Assembly (NCBI RefSeq): GCF_000467125.1
Contig: NZ_BATJ01000029.1
Span: forward strand, 1 to 46,918
Origin: Vibrio proteolyticus NBRC 13287
GTDB taxonomy: Bacteria; Pseudomonadota; Gammaproteobacteria; Enterobacterales; Vibrionaceae
DNA: 46,918 nt
Direction: 5' to 3'
Shown: piece after piece, positions 28,584 to 38,088 of the stretch
Numbering within the stretch: the stretch's first letter is position 1
Layout of the letters: the number at the start of each line of letters is the position of its first letter
Program-made: the position numbers and the translations under genes
Notes under the pieces: model-generated
Database searches by the model: none
What the model saw: only the letters and a program-made list of their open reading frames with translations
Told to the model about the DNA's origin: nothing

Positions 28584-29708
28584 TTATGCATCTCTTGGCA
28601 TACCCTTCTGGACGATTCTGATCAGACGTTGGGTTTTTCGGTTAACGTCAGACAGCGAGGCCGGCAGCTGAGCCAGCTGTTCATTCAATGCCCACTCAAT
28701 GTGAGGGGTCAGTAGCACATGCTCGTCACGACGTGCTTCCAGTGCTTCCAGAATACGTTGAGAGTAAGGGGCATTACCCAGCGCGATTGCCAGATTACGT
28801 AGCCACTGTATATGGCCAATGCGACGAATGGGTGAACCTTCCATGTTTTTCATAAACGTTGCCTCATCCCACTGAAACAGGTTGACCAGATCGGCGTTTT
28901 TAAATACCGGACGGCGGTGGAAATCACTTTGTTCAGTCAGTGAGGAGAAGCGGTTCCAGGGGCAAACCAACTGGCAATCATCACAACCGTAGATGCGGTT
29001 ACCCATTGCTTTACGAAACTCAAGCGGAATGACACCTGCGTATTCAATGGTCAGGTAAGAGATACAACGTCTGGCGTCTACCACTCCCTCGGCGACGATG
29101 GCATTGGTCGGGCAGGACGTGATACAGGCGGTGCATTTACCACACTGATCCGTGCTGGGTTGATCGGTCGGCAACGGCAGGTCGATGAGTAATTCACCGA
29201 GGAAAAACCAGGAGCCGGCGTCTTTGTCCAGAATCAGTGAGTGTTTACCTGTCCAGCCCAGACCCGCTTTTTGGGCCAGAGGACGCTCGAGAATCGGTGC
29301 GGAATCCACAAACGGACGATAGCCAAATTGCCCGACTTCCTGCTCAATACGCTGACCGAGTTTTTTCAGTTGATTGCGCACCAGTTTATGGTAGTCACGT
29401 CCGAGTGAGTAGCGGCTGATGTAGGCTTGGGTGGGATCGGACAGGTTCGAAGCAAACTCGGCTTCGGGCGGCAGATAGTTCATTCGTACACTGATGACAC
29501 GTATGGTTCCGGGCAACAGTTCATCAGGCCTGGCGCGCATCATACCGTGACGCGCCATCCAGTCCATTTCGCCATGGTAGCCGTTGTCCAGCCATTGTTG
29601 CAGTGTCGCTTCGTGTTGTTTCAAGTCGACGTCGCAGATGCCGACTTTCTGGAAACCGAGCTCCTGGCCCCAGATTTTTATCTTGTCCGCGAGGTGTTGA
29701 AAATCCAT
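28584..29708 (-). CDS. queG: Epoxyqueuosine reductase QueG
   Basis: QueG performs the last step of queuosine synthesis in tRNA, reducing epoxyqueuosine with a cobalamin cofactor and two 4Fe-4S clusters. The 374-residue protein (E. coli 379) has the cobalamin-dependent reductase domain, then a ferredoxin region with CGKCTACITSCP and CDDCQLVCP, and a C-terminal HEAT-like part. The ATG at 29708 begins MDFQHLADKIK. In E. coli nnr (yjeF) lies between queG and tsaE; here the 209-base gap (29709-29917) holds no trace of it. Confidence 0.97.
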   Translation of the reverse strand: MDFQHLADKIKIWGQELGFQKVGICDVDLKQHEATLQQWLDNGYHGEMDWMARHGMMRARPDELLPGTIRVISVRMNYLPPEAEFASNLSDPTQAYISRYSLGRDYHKLVRNQLKKLGQRIEQEVGQFGYRPFVDSAPILERPLAQKAGLGWTGKHSLILDKDAGSWFFLGELLIDLPLPTDQPSTDQCGKCTACITSCPTNAIVAEGVVDARRCISYLTIEYAGVIPLEFRKAMGNRIYGCDDCQLVCPWNRFSSLTEQSDFHRRPVFKNADLVNLFQWDEATFMKNMEGSPIRRIGHIQWLRNLAIALGNAPYSQRILEALEARRDEHVLLTPHIEWALNEQLAQLPASLSDVNRKTQRLIRIVQKGMPRDA

Positions 29709-29917
29709 ATTGGCGTCACTTATGCTGAAGGGGGCGAGATCTTACCGGATCTTAGAAATTGGATCTAGCTGAGAGTTGGGCGAAAAACGCGCTGAATTTA
29801 TGAATATTTTCTTTTAACTTACATAACAGAGCTTGTCTCTCAATTCCCACCCAGTTTACTATTCTGGTTCTTTTGATTTTTATATAGTCAATTCTGACCC
29901 TTTAGAGAAAGTATTTC

Positions 29918-30382
29918 ATGAGCACGAAACAATTTGCCCTCAAAGATGAACAAGCCACGATTCAGATGGGGACAGCGCTGGCCAGTCTGTGTTCTCGGCA
30001 GACCACCATTTATCTTCACGGTGATCTGGGGGCGGGTAAGACCACGTTCAGCCGTGGCTTTATTCGTGCTTTGGGTCATAACGGGAATGTAAAGAGCCCG
30101 ACTTACACCCTGGTTGAACCGTATCAATTGGCAGAGTGGCAAGTGTACCACTTTGACTTGTACCGTCTGGCCGATCCGGAAGAACTGGAATTTATGGGGA
30201 TTCGTGACTATTTCACCCCAGACGCCATCTGCTTAGTGGAATGGCCGGAAAAAGGCCAGGGCCTGCTCCCGGAATCGGATCTGGATATTGAACTGCGTTA
30301 TGACGGTGATCAACGTATCGTACTGATCACGGCCAATAATGACTATGGAAATTCGCTGCTTGACCAATTGGAGTTATGTTGA
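29918..30382 (+). CDS. tsaE: tRNA threonylcarbamoyladenosine synthesis ATPase TsaE
   Basis: TsaE is the ATPase that works with TsaB and TsaD to put the t6A modification on tRNAs reading ANN codons. The 154-residue product (E. coli 153) has a Walker A motif GDLGAGKT (residues 35-42) and the family's SPTYTLVEPY and YHFDLYRL motifs. Its end overlaps the amiB start by 7 bases (ATGTTGA), so the two are probably translationally coupled. It opens the amiB-mutL-miaA-hfq-hflXKC cluster. Confidence 0.97.
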   Translation: MSTKQFALKDEQATIQMGTALASLCSRQTTIYLHGDLGAGKTTFSRGFIRALGHNGNVKSPTYTLVEPYQLAEWQVYHFDLYRLADPEELEFMGIRDYFTPDAICLVEWPEKGQGLLPESDLDIELRYDGDQRIVLITANNDYGNSLLDQLELC

Positions 30383-32100
30383 TCATTAAGCCGTTCAGGG
30401 CCTTTTTCTCCATTGTTGCCCTATTACTGACGTTTTTGCCCGGCCTGAGCTGGGCAAATGCCATTCAAGGCCTGCGGGTCTGGCCATCGCCGGACGAAAC
30501 GCGGGTCGTTATCGATATGAAGAGTGAGCCGGATTACAGCTATTTCTCGCTCAGCAGCCCCGACCGTTTGGTGGTGGATCTGAAAGATGCCTCGCTTGCG
30601 ACGCAACTGCCAGTGACAGTGTCTGACAGCCCGGTTTTGAAAAAAGTGCGTAAGAGCTCTCCGCCGGAGAAAAATACCTACCGCTTGGTATTTGAGCTGA
30701 AGAAGAAAGCCAACGCTCAGCTGTTTAAACTGGCGCCGACGCCGGGTGGCCAGTATGGTCACCGTCTGGTGATCGATCTGTCGCACGGGAACAGCAGTGA
30801 GAGTGCTGCGGCCAGTTCTGCGTCACCGGGCAGCGCGTCTAAGGTTAGCCGCGATGCGTCCCAATTTCTCGGTACGGCAGACATCGTCGTCGCTATTGAT
30901 GCCGGTCATGGTGGTGAAGACCCAGGCTCGATTGGCCCAACGCGCAAGTATGAGAAAAGTGTCACCTTGGCGGTGGCTAAAAAGCTGGCTGACCAGATCG
31001 ACAAAGTTCCGGGAATGCGTGCGGTACTGACCCGGAAAGGGGACTATTTCGTGAACCTCAACAAGCGCTCTGAAATTGCCCGGCGCAATAAAGCGCACCT
31101 GCTGGTTTCGATCCATGCGGATGCGTTCCACTCGCCTAAACCGCGGGGGGCATCGGTGTTTGTGCTGAATACCCGTCGCGCCAATACCGAGATCGCCCGT
31201 TGGGTGGAAAACCATGAGCAGCAATCGCAACTGCTGGGTGGGGCCGGTGAAGTGCTGGCAAAAAACAACAGTGACCGCAATGTCAGTCAGACGCTGTTGG
31301 ATTTGCAGTTCAGCCATTCGCAAAAAGAAGGCTACAAAGTGGCCACCAATATTCTGCGTGAAATGGGCAAGGTGGCACATTTGCATAAGCGCGAGCCCGT
31401 CAATGCCAGCCTGGCGGTGCTGAAATCGCCGGACATTCCGTCGGTATTGGTGGAAACCGGTTTTATTTCCAATCCGACTGAAGAGCGCCTGCTGTTCCAG
31501 CGCAGCCACCAGGACAAACTGGCGCACGCACTGACCAAAGCGATCGTGCAGTACTTCGAAGACAACCCGCCGGAAGGCACTTTGCTTGCCAACCGGGCAA
31601 AGGTGAAAAAACACAAGGTTCAGCGTGGTGAGTCGCTGTCGGTGATCGCTCAGAAATACGGCACCTCAACCAGCGCGTTGATGAGCACTAACAAGCTGAA
31701 GAGCAGCAGCCTTAATGTGGGTCAGGTACTGACTATACCGGGTACCACCGCCGCCATCCCAGTACCGGAAGTGAAGAACCCGGTGGAAACCCAGACGATC
31801 ACACACGTGGTCGAGAAAGGTGACTACCTGGGCAAAGTGGCGGCGAAATACAAAGTCAGTGTGGCGGCGATCAAGCGGGAAAATAACTTGCGCTCTGATA
31901 CCTTGAAGTTAGGGCAGAAACTTAAGATCACCGTCAGTCTGAAAGACGTACCACTGCGGAAACATAAAGTGCAGCGCGGTGATTACCTCGGCAAGATTGC
32001 TTCGCAGTACAATGTGTCGGTCGATAGCATTCGCAAAGCAAACAAGTTACGATCCGATACCCTGACCGTGGGTCAGGTGCTGATCATTCCAAATAAGTAA
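30376..32100 (+). CDS. amiB: N-acetylmuramoyl-L-alanine amidase AmiB with three LysM domains
   Basis: AmiB cuts the stem peptide from murein during daughter-cell separation. The 574-residue protein has a signal peptide (about 1-28), an AMIN domain (30-140), a zinc amidase_3 domain (about 168-395) with ligands H178 (DAGHGG), E193 and H247 (SIHAD) and catalytic E360 (VETGF), and three C-terminal LysM repeats (about 412-456, 476-520 and 529-572). E. coli AmiB (445 aa) has no LysM; LysM copies are found in Vibrio AmiB. An inhibitory helix should lie in the amidase domain between H247 and E360. Its activator EnvC is encoded 13 kb away in this window. Confidence 0.96.
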   Translation: MLIIKPFRAFFSIVALLLTFLPGLSWANAIQGLRVWPSPDETRVVIDMKSEPDYSYFSLSSPDRLVVDLKDASLATQLPVTVSDSPVLKKVRKSSPPEKNTYRLVFELKKKANAQLFKLAPTPGGQYGHRLVIDLSHGNSSESAAASSASPGSASKVSRDASQFLGTADIVVAIDAGHGGEDPGSIGPTRKYEKSVTLAVAKKLADQIDKVPGMRAVLTRKGDYFVNLNKRSEIARRNKAHLLVSIHADAFHSPKPRGASVFVLNTRRANTEIARWVENHEQQSQLLGGAGEVLAKNNSDRNVSQTLLDLQFSHSQKEGYKVATNILREMGKVAHLHKREPVNASLAVLKSPDIPSVLVETGFISNPTEERLLFQRSHQDKLAHALTKAIVQYFEDNPPEGTLLANRAKVKKHKVQRGESLSVIAQKYGTSTSALMSTNKLKSSSLNVGQVLTIPGTTAAIPVPEVKNPVETQTITHVVEKGDYLGKVAAKYKVSVAAIKRENNLRSDTLKLGQKLKITVSLKDVPLRKHKVQRGDYLGKIASQYNVSVDSIRKANKLRSDTLTVGQVLIIPNK

Positions 32101-32108
32101 CATACGCT

Positions 32109-34100
32109 ATGACGATCAAGATCCTGCCAGCACGATTGGCCAACCAGATAGCCGCAGGCGAGGTGGTAGAACGCCCCGCCTCAGTGGTTAAAGAACTGGT
32201 GGAAAACAGCCTCGACTCGGGGGCGACCCGCATTGATATTGATATCGAGAAAGGGGGGGCCAAGCTGATCCGTATCCGGGACAACGGCAAAGGGATCGTC
32301 AAAGATGAGCTCGGGCTGGCGCTCAGTCGCCATGCCACTTCCAAAATCCATACACTGGATGATCTGGAAGCGATCATGAGCCTCGGTTTTCGTGGTGAGG
32401 CGCTGGCCAGTATCAGTTCCGTGTCGCGTCTTACGCTGACGTCGCGCCCGGCGACGCAAGAAGAGGCGTGGTCTGCGTATAGCGAAGGCCGTGACATGGC
32501 GGTGAAGCTGACGCCGGCAGCGCACCCCATCGGTACCACGGTGGAGGTGCTGGATCTGTTCTTCAATACGCCTGCCCGGCGTAAATTTCTTCGTACCGAA
32601 AAGACCGAATTCAGTCATATTGATGAGTTGCTCAAACGAATTGCGCTCAGTCGCTTTGATGTGTCAATCAATCTGCGTCACAACGGCAAACTGATGCGCC
32701 AGTATCGGGCGGCCAAAACCGAGGCGCAGACGGAAAAACGCATCGCGGCAGTTTGCGGCAACCCGTTTGTACGTCATATGCTCAAGATTGAGCTGGCGCA
32801 TCAGGGGCTGAAACTGTGTGGCTGGATCACCACACCGGAAGGCGCGCGCCAGCAAAGCGATTTGCAGTTCTGCTACGTTAATGGCCGGATGATGCGTGAT
32901 AAGTTGATCAATCATGCTATCCGGCAGAGTTATGAAAATAGTCTGCGTCCGGATCAGTTTGCGGCCTATGTGCTATTCATTGAGTTGGATCCGCATCAGG
33001 TCGATGTGAACGTGCATCCGGCCAAGCACGAAGTTCGCTTTCATCAGGCTCGCTTGGTGCATGACTTTATTTATCAGGCGCTAACTGACGCCTTAGTTCA
33101 GAGCCAGCACATTGCCGCGCCTTCGGTGAGTGAATCCGCGTATCATGTGGCAGAGCCTCAACAGGCCGTCAACGAAGAGAGCGTGACGTCGACGCCAACT
33201 CCGGAGCCTGAGGCGAGCGATACTGCCCGGACGGTGCCACAGCAGGTGTATCAGGCCATCGATAACACACCGGCGTATCCGGGGAGAGCGGGCTATGAAC
33301 GTCGTGTTGAGTCGTCGGAGCGGGTATCAAATCAGGCGACTAGCTCTCGTGACTGGGTTGACTCCCCCAAACCGGCGTCGACGAATAAGTCCCGTGAGCG
33401 AAGCGTCGAGAGTGCTCCCAGCCATCAGGAGTTGCAAGCGTATCGCGAGTTATTGACCACGCCAGACATCCCGGCTGCGCAAGTCCATGATAGTGCGACA
33501 GCCGAGTATCAGGCTCAGGCTCGCGTCGAGTCGCTGGGTAAGGCGATTACGGTGGTGCAGCAGCAGTACTTAGTGATGGGCAACAAACACCTGTGTGTCT
33601 TAGTGGCACTGGCCCGGGCGGAGTGGCTGAGAAATCGTGGGCAGTTGGAGGTGCGGGCACAAGCACTCAAAGCGCAACCGCTGTTGGTGCCGTTGTCTCT
33701 CAAGCTGTCGTCAGCGACGTTGCAGCATATCGAGCAGGCGAATCGTTTGTATCAACAATTTGGGATTGAGTTTAAAGCACGTAATAAAGAAAGTGTGCTG
33801 GTGATGGGCGTGCCTCAACCGCTGCGACAACAAAACTTACAACACTTAATCCCAGATCTGGTATCTTACGCCGCTCAGTTAGTCGAACAGGGTGACACTC
33901 CCGATGTTTGCTTTGACCGAGTGGCATGCTGGTTGGCCGATCAGATCACGCAGGTAAAAAGCGACTACACTCTGTCGGAAGCGATCCAAATCGTGGCGGA
34001 GTTGGAACAACTCTGGCAAGGCCAGTTACCTTTGGACGATACTCGATTTGTCCGTCCGGTCGATTTTTCCGTGACGATCGCGGCGCTGTTAGCAAAATAA
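32109..34100 (+). CDS. mutL: DNA mismatch repair protein MutL
   Basis: MutL links MutS mismatch recognition to MutH nicking and UvrD unwinding. The 663-residue protein (E. coli 615) has a GHKL ATPase N-terminus with ELVENSLDSGAT, RDNGKGI and GFRGEALASI motifs (within residues 1-110), a low-complexity linker of about 130 residues (345-470), and a C-terminal dimerisation domain. The endonuclease motif DQHAxxERxxYE of MutH-less bacteria is absent, so this is the E. coli type that uses MutH. It starts 8 bases after amiB. Confidence 0.98.
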   Translation: MTIKILPARLANQIAAGEVVERPASVVKELVENSLDSGATRIDIDIEKGGAKLIRIRDNGKGIVKDELGLALSRHATSKIHTLDDLEAIMSLGFRGEALASISSVSRLTLTSRPATQEEAWSAYSEGRDMAVKLTPAAHPIGTTVEVLDLFFNTPARRKFLRTEKTEFSHIDELLKRIALSRFDVSINLRHNGKLMRQYRAAKTEAQTEKRIAAVCGNPFVRHMLKIELAHQGLKLCGWITTPEGARQQSDLQFCYVNGRMMRDKLINHAIRQSYENSLRPDQFAAYVLFIELDPHQVDVNVHPAKHEVRFHQARLVHDFIYQALTDALVQSQHIAAPSVSESAYHVAEPQQAVNEESVTSTPTPEPEASDTARTVPQQVYQAIDNTPAYPGRAGYERRVESSERVSNQATSSRDWVDSPKPASTNKSRERSVESAPSHQELQAYRELLTTPDIPAAQVHDSATAEYQAQARVESLGKAITVVQQQYLVMGNKHLCVLVALARAEWLRNRGQLEVRAQALKAQPLLVPLSLKLSSATLQHIEQANRLYQQFGIEFKARNKESVLVMGVPQPLRQQNLQHLIPDLVSYAAQLVEQGDTPDVCFDRVACWLADQITQVKSDYTLSEAIQIVAELEQLWQGQLPLDDTRFVRPVDFSVTIAALLAK

Positions 34101-34111
34101 TCAAAGAGATC

Positions 34112-35044
34112 ATGAACAAACAATTACCTCTGGCCCTGTTTTTGATGGGGCCAACGGCATCAGGCAAGACAGAGCTGGCGATCCGGTTGCGTCAGCAATA
34201 TCCGGTTGAGATCATCAGCGTGGATTCTGCTCTGATCTACCAGCAGATGGACATTGGCACCGCCAAACCCGATGAAAGAGAACGGGCACTGGCACCGCAT
34301 CGCCTGATTGACATCCTCGATCCCAGTGAATCTTACTCGGCGGCAGACTTTCGGCGTGATGCGCTGCGCGAGATGGAGGCGATCGTGGCGCAGCGCAAGA
34401 TCCCATTGCTGGTCGGCGGCACCATGCTGTATTACAAAGCGTTACTTGAAGGTCTATCACCCCTTCCTGCTGCAAACCCTGAAATTCGCCAGCAAATTGA
34501 ACACGAAGCATTGACTCAGGGCTGGCAGGTGCTGCACGATCAGCTCACAGAGATTGATCCTGTCTCGGCACAACGAATCCACCCGAATGATCCACAAAGA
34601 TTGTCCCGGGCATTGGAAGTTTACCGAATTTCAGGTAAAACTCTTACTGAGTTGACCCAGACCAAAGGCGAGAGCCTGCCGTACCGGGTCAAACAATTTG
34701 CGATAGCTCCCAAGGAAAGGGCTGAGCTCCACCGTCGGATTGAACTGCGTTTTGACAAAATGATCGAAGCGGGCTTCGAAGATGAAGTTCGGGCATTATA
34801 TGCCCGGCCGGATCTTCACCCGGATCTGCCGTCGATTCGTTGTGTCGGTTACCGACAAATGTGGGACTATTTGGATGGGCACTGCACGCTGGATGACGCG
34901 ATCTTTCGTGGTATCTGTGCAACCCGCCAATTGGCCAAGCGACAGGTTACCTGGTTGCGCAGCTGGGATAACTTAACTTGGTTGGATAGCGAGAACCTTG
35001 ATCACGCGTTGGAAACCCTCTCAAATGCAATAGCATCTGATTGA
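34112..35044 (+). CDS. miaA: tRNA dimethylallyltransferase MiaA
   Basis: MiaA adds a dimethylallyl group to A37 of tRNAs that read UNN codons. The 310-residue product (E. coli 316) has a P-loop GPTASGKTEL (about residues 11-20), DSALIYQQMDIGTAKP with the catalytic aspartate, and HRLIDILDP. The ATG at 34112 is used; the open frame runs back to 33926 inside mutL, but that part matches nothing in MiaA. It lies 11 bases after mutL. Confidence 0.97.
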   Translation: MNKQLPLALFLMGPTASGKTELAIRLRQQYPVEIISVDSALIYQQMDIGTAKPDERERALAPHRLIDILDPSESYSAADFRRDALREMEAIVAQRKIPLLVGGTMLYYKALLEGLSPLPAANPEIRQQIEHEALTQGWQVLHDQLTEIDPVSAQRIHPNDPQRLSRALEVYRISGKTLTELTQTKGESLPYRVKQFAIAPKERAELHRRIELRFDKMIEAGFEDEVRALYARPDLHPDLPSIRCVGYRQMWDYLDGHCTLDDAIFRGICATRQLAKRQVTWLRSWDNLTWLDSENLDHALETLSNAIASD

Positions 35045-35162
35045 AAACGCTGTGTATAATGTGATCGCTTTTGCGTGATTGTACCCTGTAAAGGATCTGT
35101 TACTTGAATTTTGAAAGGTTTGGCATCATAACAAGTAACGCACGGGGTGTTTTTTATGTTCG

Positions 35163-35215
35163 TTTAGCTCAGATGCGAAGGCCGCACCAGTATTGCCAGT
35201 GCACCAATAGCTAAA
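35163..35215 (+). promoter_or_regulatory. Possible structured 5' leader of hfq
   Basis: TTTAGCT (35163-35169) pairs with AGCTAAA (35209-35215) around an inner GCAC/GTGC stem (35184-35187 with 35199-35202). It ends 35 bases before the hfq start. The 206-base miaA-hfq gap also has a possible promoter (TTGAAT at 35104-35109, CATAAC at 35127-35132, 17 bp) and a weak T-rich hairpin (35137-35156). In E. coli Hfq represses its own mRNA through its leader; the same is inferred here. Confidence 0.4.
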
Positions 35216-35250
35216 TAATTACAACTATATTCAAAATAAGGAAAAATATA

Positions 35251-35517
35251 ATGGCTAAGGGGCAATCTCTACAAGACCCATTCTTAAACGCACTACGTCG
35301 TGAACGTATCCCTGTATCAATTTACCTGGTTAATGGTATTAAGCTGCAAGGTCAAATCGAATCGTTCGACCAGTTCGTTATTCTACTGAAAAACACCGTC
35401 AATCAGATGGTTTACAAGCACGCGATCTCAACCGTTGTTCCGGCTCGCCCAGTGAGCCACCACAGTGGTGATCGTGCACCATCTGATCGTCAACAAGATA
35501 AAACGTCTGAAGAGTAA
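35251..35517 (+). CDS. hfq: RNA chaperone Hfq
   Basis: Hfq forms a hexameric ring that pairs small RNAs with mRNAs. The 88-residue protein has Sm1 (QDPFLNALRRERIPVSIYLV, residues 8-27) and Sm2 (VYKHAISTVVPA) motifs, with the proximal-face Q8, rim R16/R17/R19 (RRERIP) and distal-face Y25 all present. The C-terminal tail (SHHSGDRAPSDRQQDKTSEE) is short and polar, as in Vibrio. hflX follows after 43 bases. Confidence 0.99.
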   Translation: MAKGQSLQDPFLNALRRERIPVSIYLVNGIKLQGQIESFDQFVILLKNTVNQMVYKHAISTVVPARPVSHHSGDRAPSDRQQDKTSEE

Positions 35518-35560
35518 TCTCTGAGTCGTTTGATCTGTAAAAACTTAAGGAGTTGATTGC

Positions 35561-36850
35561 TTGTTTGACCGTTATGAAGCCGGTGAGCGAGCCGTACTTG
35601 TTCATATCAACTTCACGCAAGAAGGAGAGTGGGAAGACCTGAGCGAATTTGAAATGCTGGTCTCTTCCGCGGGTGTCTCGACACTACAGGTGATCACCGG
35701 TAGTCGTCAGGCACCTCATCCTAAATACTACGTTGGAGAGGGTAAAGCCCAGGAAATTGCACAAGCGGTGCAGTTAGCTGGTGCAGATATCGTGATATTC
35801 AATCACGCCCTCTCTCCTGCCCAAGAACGTAACCTGGAACAACTGTGTAAGTGCCGCGTGCTTGATCGCACCGGTCTGATCCTCGACATCTTCGCTCAAC
35901 GCGCACGTACCCATGAAGGTAAGCTGCAAGTCGAACTGGCACAGTTACGTCATATTTCCACCCGTCTGATCCGTGGTTGGACCCACCTTGAAAGACAAAA
36001 AGGGGGGATAGGTTTACGTGGTCCTGGTGAAACGCAGTTAGAAACAGACCGTCGTCTGTTGCGTGAACGCATTAAAGCGATTTTGCGACGCTTGGAAAAA
36101 GTGGCCAAGCAACGTGAGCAAGGGCGCCGAGCAAGACACCGAGCTGAAATTCCGACGATCTCGCTGGTGGGTTACACCAACGCGGGGAAGTCGACCCTAT
36201 TTAACCGAATCACGGAAGCGGGGGTGTACGCCGCTGACCAGTTGTTTGCCACATTGGATCCGACATTGCGCAAGATTGAACTGGATGATGTCGGTACCGC
36301 GATCCTGGCCGATACCGTTGGATTTATTCGTCACCTGCCACACGATTTGGTCGCGGCTTTTAAAGCGACGTTACAAGAAACGCAGGAAGCTGACATTTTG
36401 TTACATGTTGTCGATGCGAGTGACGACCGTTTTCGTGAGAATATTCAAGCTGTTCATGAAGTGCTTGAAGAGATCGATGCCCACGAAGTGCCCGCACTCG
36501 TGGTAATGAACAAAATCGATAATCTGGACGATCAACAGCCACGTATAGAAAGGGATGAGGAAGGCGTCCCGCGTACCGTTTGGGTATCGGCGATGGAAGG
36601 CCGTGGTATTGAGCTGCTGTTTGATGCACTGACCGAACGTCTGGCCAGTCAGATGGTGCAGTACCGTCTGCAAATACCGCCACAATATCAGGGCCGGTTG
36701 CGCAGTACGTTCTTCCAGATGAACTGTATTCAGAACGAAGAATACGATCCGGACGGTAATCTGTTGATCGATATCCGAATGCAACAGGTAGATTGGTCTA
36801 GACTTGAAAAAAGAGAAGGGGCAGTTTTACGTGACTTTATAGTTACTTAA
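35561..36850 (+). CDS. hflX: Ribosome-splitting GTPase HflX
   Basis: HflX binds the 50S subunit and rescues stalled, notably heat-stressed, ribosomes. The 429-residue product (E. coli 426) has an N-terminal HflX domain (HPKYYVGEGKAQEI, NHALSPAQERNLE), a coiled-coil linker with GGIGLRGPGETQLETDRR, and GTPase motifs GYTNAGKSTL (G1), DTVGFIRHLP (G3) and NKID (G4). The start is TTG at 35561, supported by AAGGAG 8 bases upstream and by the normal MFDRYEAGERA N-terminus; no ATG fits. Confidence 0.97.
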   Translation: MFDRYEAGERAVLVHINFTQEGEWEDLSEFEMLVSSAGVSTLQVITGSRQAPHPKYYVGEGKAQEIAQAVQLAGADIVIFNHALSPAQERNLEQLCKCRVLDRTGLILDIFAQRARTHEGKLQVELAQLRHISTRLIRGWTHLERQKGGIGLRGPGETQLETDRRLLRERIKAILRRLEKVAKQREQGRRARHRAEIPTISLVGYTNAGKSTLFNRITEAGVYAADQLFATLDPTLRKIELDDVGTAILADTVGFIRHLPHDLVAAFKATLQETQEADILLHVVDASDDRFRENIQAVHEVLEEIDAHEVPALVVMNKIDNLDDQQPRIERDEEGVPRTVWVSAMEGRGIELLFDALTERLASQMVQYRLQIPPQYQGRLRSTFFQMNCIQNEEYDPDGNLLIDIRMQQVDWSRLEKREGAVLRDFIVT

Positions 36851-36895
36851 AGGACTGCTACAGTATAACGTCATATCTAATGATGGAGCTTTCTA

Positions 36896-38086
36896 ATGGC
36901 GTGGAATGAGCCTGGTAATAACAACGGCGATAAAGGCCGCGATAAAGACCCATGGGGTAATAACAATAATCGTGGTGGTCGTGATCAAGGACCGCCAGAC
37001 TTAGATGAAGTCTTCAACAAGCTGAGTCAAAAGCTGGGTGGAAAGTTTGGTAAGAAAGGCGGAGGCAAAGGCCCGTCCTTCGGTGGTGGCGGTGCGCTGG
37101 GTTTCGGCGTCATCGCAGCAATTGCCGTGGCAATCTGGGTATTCTCCGGCTTCTACACCATAGGTGAAGCTGAACGTGGTGTCGTACTGCGTCTGGGTAA
37201 ATACGATCGTATCGTCGATCCGGGCCTGAACTGGCGCCCACAGTTTATCGATGAAGTGACCCCGGTTAATGTACAGGCGATTCGCTCGCTACGCGCATCC
37301 GGTTTGATGCTGACCAAAGATGAGAACGTGGTCACGGTATCGATGGATGTTCAGTACCGTGTCGCGGATCCGTACAAATACTTGTACCGGGTAACCAACG
37401 CAGACGACAGCTTGCGTCAGGCGACAGATTCGGCACTGCGTGCTGTGATTGGTGACTCTTTGATGGACAGCATTCTGACCAGTGGCCGTCAGCAAATTCG
37501 TCAAAGCACTCAGGAAACGCTGAACGACATCATCGACAGCTACGACATGGGTCTGACGATTGTTGACGTCAACTTCCAGTCCGCGCGTCCACCAGAGCAA
37601 GTCAAAGATGCGTTTGATGATGCGATTGCCGCGCGTGAGGATGAAGAACGTTTCATCCGTGAAGCGGAAGCGTACAAAAACGAGATCCTGCCCAAAGCGA
37701 CCGGTCGTGCTGAACGTCTGAAGAAAGAAGCGCAGGGTTACCGCGAACGCATCATCAATGAGGCGGAAGGTCAGGTGGCCCAGTTTGATAAGCTACTGCC
37801 AGAGTATCAGGCAGCGCCGCAAGTGACTCGTGAGCGTCTCTATCTGGATACCATGCAGGAAGTGTACTCTCGTTCGTCAAAAGTGCTGATCGACTCTAAC
37901 TCCAGCGGTAACCTGCTGTACCTGCCGATCGATAAACTGACCGGACAAGACAGTCAGGGCTCCACCAAACGCAGCAGTAAGGCATCGTCCAGCTATGACA
38001 AAATCGAGCTTGAATCTGAGCGCAGTGACGCGTCTCAGTCTGACTCCTCATCTCGTTCAACCGGTTCACGTCAAGGGAGATACTAA
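36896..38086 (+). CDS. hflK: FtsH modulator HflK
   Basis: HflK and HflC form a large periplasmic-side cage around the membrane protease FtsH and control its access to substrates. The 396-residue HflK (E. coli 419) has a glycine/asparagine-rich cytoplasmic head (1-60), one membrane helix (about 66-86), and an SPFH/band-7 domain beginning FYTIGEAERGVVLRLGKYD. A coiled coil with alternating Glu/Lys follows, then a serine-rich tail. GGAG lies 9 bases before the ATG. hflC starts 2 bases after its stop. Confidence 0.97.
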   Translation: MAWNEPGNNNGDKGRDKDPWGNNNNRGGRDQGPPDLDEVFNKLSQKLGGKFGKKGGGKGPSFGGGGALGFGVIAAIAVAIWVFSGFYTIGEAERGVVLRLGKYDRIVDPGLNWRPQFIDEVTPVNVQAIRSLRASGLMLTKDENVVTVSMDVQYRVADPYKYLYRVTNADDSLRQATDSALRAVIGDSLMDSILTSGRQQIRQSTQETLNDIIDSYDMGLTIVDVNFQSARPPEQVKDAFDDAIAAREDEERFIREAEAYKNEILPKATGRAERLKKEAQGYRERIINEAEGQVAQFDKLLPEYQAAPQVTRERLYLDTMQEVYSRSSKVLIDSNSSGNLLYLPIDKLTGQDSQGSTKRSSKASSSYDKIELESERSDASQSDSSSRSTGSRQGRY

Positions 38087-38088
38087 GA

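Noticed and set aside
33926..34111. N-terminal extension of miaA into mutL
   Set aside because: The extension lies inside the conserved end of mutL, does not resemble MiaA, and the ATG at 34112 gives the normal N-terminus.
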